The position numbers were made by a program, and so were the translations under genes. DNA of 51,913 nt, taken from the NCBI GenBank assembly GCA_000697665.1, contig KL197736.1, positions 104,273 through 156,185 on the forward strand, in the 5' to 3' direction. This DNA is from Jaapia argillacea MUCL 33604 (Eukaryota; Basidiomycota; Agaricomycetes; Jaapiales; Jaapiaceae). Position 1 is the stretch's first letter. Each line of letters begins with the position of its first letter. Below, in pieces: positions 48,412 to 51,913 of the stretch. The notes under the pieces were generated by a model. That model had not been told where the DNA came from, made no database searches, and worked only from the letters and a program-made list of their open reading frames with translations.

Positions 48412-49129
48412 GTGAGCGAGGTGAGATGAATGATAGTAGGCTACCACTTGAGGCCACTGGATGGGCAATATCTATACGACATGGGGCGATCGACCTCGAG
48501 CAGAACTCGTGCCAATTCTGAACTTTCCTGTGGGTCAATTTCGCCGCAACTGACAGAAAACCTGAGACATAGCTTGAGTCTGGCAACAAGCCTGCAAGCC
48601 CTACCCTCTGAAACCCCGTGGTGTGATAGAGCTTAAACCAAGCTCAAACTACCTTAATCGCCCGCTGATGATGCCACGTTTCAACCCTCACTTTCCGGCG
48701 TGGCTGAGATAATTATTGCTTATGTCTTTCCTCCGAGTCTTTTTAAGATGGAATGCGACCTATGCAAACGCCCTTCATTCTTTCGGGCGTGGCTGTCGCA
48801 CACCGTTCCATCTCCAGCCCCATCACGCATTTGAGGCACCGCATCGCAAGGAGGACATCGCCTCTGATTCGATCAATCTAAAGGGATCTATGAAGGCATG
48901 AGGAGAGCACGGTTTCGAAGCGAAACCACCCACCCCAGTCGTTGTGTTGGCTCGTTGGACATATTGACGGCACACATCCCTTCTCTATAACCTCCTTGAA
49001 TGCTTCATTGAGTCGCAACTTGGACTTTGCTCTCATACAACCTCTGATCCACCCAACATGGCGAAAAAATCGTACGCTCCACTATATTCATGGTGATGCC
49101 AACAGCCCCACTGACAATCCGCTTACCGC
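48412..49129. other. intergenic stretch without a recognised gene
   Basis: Upstream flank of the minus-strand GTPase on the left and left boundary of the 2-kb duplicate on the right. Open frames at 48430-48636 and 48716-48901 have no support. Confidence 0.4.
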
Positions 49130-50858
49130 TTAGTAGCAATAACAGTTCAAATTCGATCCCGGTTAGGAATACGGGGTTCACCAGCTCCGGAGTTCAGGAG
49201 AACAACGGAGTCAAGGGAGTCGAATCCCAAAAATCATGGCCCCCGCGAGCTTTCAGAGGCTAGCGCTGAAAATCTAGGACACGCCAACGCAGCTAGCACT
49301 CCCCGAACCCGTGCGGGTATCGCTGAGGGAGTGACTGCATGCACATCATCCAACGCTGACAAACCGAACAAGTGAGTAATCTGATGATACAAGTTCCTAA
49401 CGGGTCGTTGACTTACTCCGGCAGAATTCCCTCTACGAACGATGTGTGTATTATTTCCTCATCTCGTGGCTGTGAATCAATTTTCTGATTCAATCCTGTG
49501 CCAGGATGCTCAGTTGTATATTGTCATCTTTCTCGAGATAGGAGGTACTCATACGCTTGCTGTAGGGTCGAACAATCGGACAACAGTAAGGGATCGGGGG
49601 TCTGGAATTCGTAAGTGTTATCGCTTCTCAATCCCGCGGTCCCCTCTGATGCACCGCTCCTCCCAGCCTGAAAAATATGTTTTGGACGCGCTCGGCATGT
49701 ACCCTTCCTGTCATCCAGTTGAACCGAGTAATGACGACCGTGTCAGCCTAAGGGAGGTGACAGTCCGAAAACCCAACAACGTAAAGGCTCTTTTGACCAA
49801 ACCTCTTCCCGCGCAACCGTCGTCAACATCGACGACCTCGGTACAGAGGACGTGGTTATTGCGTGAGTCGCTTAACCTCATCGTCAGATATCTGATACTC
49901 TAATATGTTCTATCCCTAGGGTGATGGGCCCGACAGGATCTGGAAAAAGCTCGGTGAGAGAAGTCAACTTCATACTCAGATAGCACCCGCTCAGCCTCGA
50001 ATAAAGTTTATCACCATGTCACCGGAGCGGAAGCGAAAGTTGGGCACGGTTTGCAGTCGTGCACATCAGAGATACAAGTCATCAAGCTTCAATCCCCGAA
50101 TAGCGCCTACGACGTGGTCTTCGTTGACACTCCTGGATTTGACGATACGCCCAAGTCGGTTACGGTCATTTTGAACTTGATCCCGGATTGGTTGAATAAA
50201 ACGTATGTCTTCTCCATCACTCAGGAGTGCTTGGTTTACCTGTCCCAGGTATAATAACAGAATTCTTCTGAGTGGCATTCTCTACTTCCACCAGATTTCC
50301 GACAACCACATGGCGGGTACGCCACTCAAAAATCTTGATATGTTTCAGAAGCTGTGCGGGAAAAACGCACTCGAGAATGTCATTCTGACAACGACTGTGT
50401 GGGACGAAGTCGATGAGCGAACGGGGAGCGCACGGGAAGAGGAGCTGAAGTCAAAGTACTGGAGTTCTATGTTGGCGAAGAAATCGAGGACCTCGCGCTT
50501 TCTCAATACACCCCAATCGGCTTGGGCAGTCCTGGACCCCATACTACGTTCGGCGCATGAGGAACGCGCCTTCCTGCTCCGTACGGAGATGGGGGAGTTG
50601 CGGCGGACTCTCCCCGAAACCTCAGTTGGGCACGGGCTCTTCAATACCATGGAGGAACTTCTCAAGAAGCAGCAGCACGTCCTTCGGAGGCTTCCGGAGG
50701 AGACGATCAAGTCGACTGATTCAGACATTCTGGAGACCTTAACAGCCGAGTACTGTAGGCTTCAGCGGGAAGTTGGGGAGACGATGGAGCAGATGAAAGC
50801 CTTGCAGTTGCCGTTTGGAAAGCGCTTGCTCTTCAAGCTTCGTCCATTCAACCGATGA
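49130..50858 (+). pseudogene. duplicated GTPase module, frameshifted
   Basis: Direct copy of 41.04-42.85 kb. Upstream pieces retain a module-5-like exon and an exon at 49505-49611 (DAQLYIVIFLEIGGTHTLAV). The P-loop exon 49920-49953 (VMGPTGSGKSS, 34 nt) is intact. Directly after it, around 50010-50025, one base is missing relative to the parent copy, so the downstream frame (SCTSEIQVIKLQSPNSA, VVFVDTPGFDDTPKS, ILTTTVWDEVDERTG) is not reached in frame. The exon matching 41549-41585 is unrecognisable. The 3' end stops earlier (FKLRPFNR). The downstream GTPase frame is otherwise open, so decay is recent or the coding part uses another splice. Confidence 0.7.
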
Positions 50859-51913
50859 CTACCAGGTGTTAGGTACGATTTCCACTTGTTTTTCGATAAT
50901 TTCTTATAGTCGTCTACAGCATCGACATTGATGGTCAATTCTGAGATAAACTCTCACCCGCACGACTTCGCTTCCTGCCTGTATCGTTGTTTTTCTTGCA
51001 TTCGTAACCATGTTTCACTTCCAAGCGTACTGTTTGTTTGAATCCGCTTCCCAACCCTCAAGCTTCAAGGGTGGATTCGACCGGGGAACTCCTGTTTGGA
51101 CTTACAGGCGGAGCGAAATTTCCTTATTGATCTTCGCCATATCCTTTGGTTCTATATGATAACACTCAAAGCGCCATCCCATTGAATAGTCCTTGGTGGC
51201 TGGGATACACTGGCTCACATACTAGTCCGAGAATTGAAGTTGGAGGAAAATACGAACGAAAGACATAGGGCTCTGCATTTCTCACAAAGTACAACTAACT
51301 CGAAACACGGAACGTGTTATGATTAGGAGGTAATGGAATGTAAACCTCTTCTCGAACCAGGGAAAGGAGAACAAATGGAGAGGACGGACACTACAAGGAA
51401 GTGACGTGGATCATTTGGGTAATTGATATACTTACCTGGGTGCCGTTAGCGACTGCCACTTGGTGAACTGGTAGTGGTGGATCTATCAAACTCTGAAACA
51501 AAGCATACATACGGATACATGAGTAAGAAATTCGGGAGGGCGATGTGCTTGTCCCTGACCTTTCTCGCCTCAGAGACAACCATGACAAGCGAAGCTGGAG
51601 GTAACAAATGACCCGACTGGTAAAGTCTGAGAGCTTGACATGAGAACACAGAATGAGATAGAAGATGATAAGTCTTACAAGTGCCTTTAAGAACAAGCAC
51701 GCTATAGCTAGGGAGCTGGGGACAGATCCCATTGGGAGGAAGAATTGTATAACTAGGGAGTTTGCACAAGCATTTGTTTGTCCATATTTGTTGCTACAAA
51801 GCACCACATTTCAAGCGTTGTAGCGAAACTTATGGTGTAGCTCACTAGACAGCACCGAGACATGCTGTTTTTTTGTATGATATGGCATTATGTAGATCTA
51901 TGCTTGATGTTAC
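50859..51913. other. right edge: end of the duplication, then unassigned sequence
   Basis: 50940-51135 is the 3' flank shared with 42830-43020. Beyond it, a minus-strand stretch (51391-51807) reads QFFLPMGSVPSSLAIACLFL and, in another frame, LLPPASLVMVVSEARK, with donor-like GTAAGA and GTCAGG sites. These could be exons of a membrane protein, but I could not join them in a consistent phase, so I do not call a gene. Confidence 0.3.

Noticed and set aside
51391-51807. Membrane-protein-like open frames at the right edge
   Set aside because: Candidate exons do not join in a consistent phase and the gene would run off the window; reported only as unassigned sequence.

Overview
The window is nuclear DNA from a filamentous basidiomycete, most likely an agaricomycete. 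Genes are split by many short GT-AG introns (mostly 48-80 nt). The protein families (an OPT-type oligopeptide transporter, SV2-like MFS transporter, UBR1-type N-recognin, GT25 glycosyltransferase, AIG1/GIMAP-like GTPases) fit that group. There are no operons, rRNA genes, recognisable tRNAs, CRISPR arrays or plasmid features. I assembled the exon models by hand from reading-frame continuity, splice consensus and family conservation. For each multi-exon protein model called a gene, the summed exon length is divisible by three and all phases agree, except at one junction that is flagged.

Left part (0.8-29 kb), ordinary single-copy genes. A bacterial-type (mitochondrial) glutamyl-tRNA synthetase (+, 795-3162) converges on a 1943-residue UBR1-like E3 ubiquitin ligase (-, 3245-9442). 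Next is an oligopeptide transporter (-, 10626-14930) cut into 36 exons, including apparent 2-nt and 3-nt micro-exons. Further right lie a GTPase (-, 18123-19459) with a small downstream gene of an unnamed His/Asn-Cys-Trp-Trp domain family (-, 17176-17989), an MFS transporter (-, 21226-23740), a decayed GT25 fragment (+, 24420-24690), a two-finger zinc-finger regulator (+, 26500-27884) and an intact GT25 gene (-, 28103-29245).

Right part (29.6-51.9 kb), an accessory, duplication-rich area. A 1520-residue Ser/Pro-rich protein of unknown function (-, 29630-34496) has a truncated, decayed copy at about 43.2-47.3 kb that carries its promoter and a small internal inversion. Between and beyond these lie AIG1/GIMAP-like GTPase modules. 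One is a mosaic gene (+, from 37814) joining the His/NCWW domain to a GTPase domain and then to five tandem copies of a ~355-bp exon-intron-exon-intron module. A second GTPase region (+, 41549-42826) has a ~2 kb duplicate at 49.1-51.1 kb that is frameshifted. A separate small GTPase (-, 47613-48411) sits between. In all four of these loci the P-loop is encoded by its own 34-nt exon.

The most interesting candidate system is the pairing, seen twice here, of a GTPase with a domain whose motif order (His first, Asn-Cys later) resembles circularly permuted papain-like enzymes, in a region undergoing exon amplification and segmental duplication.
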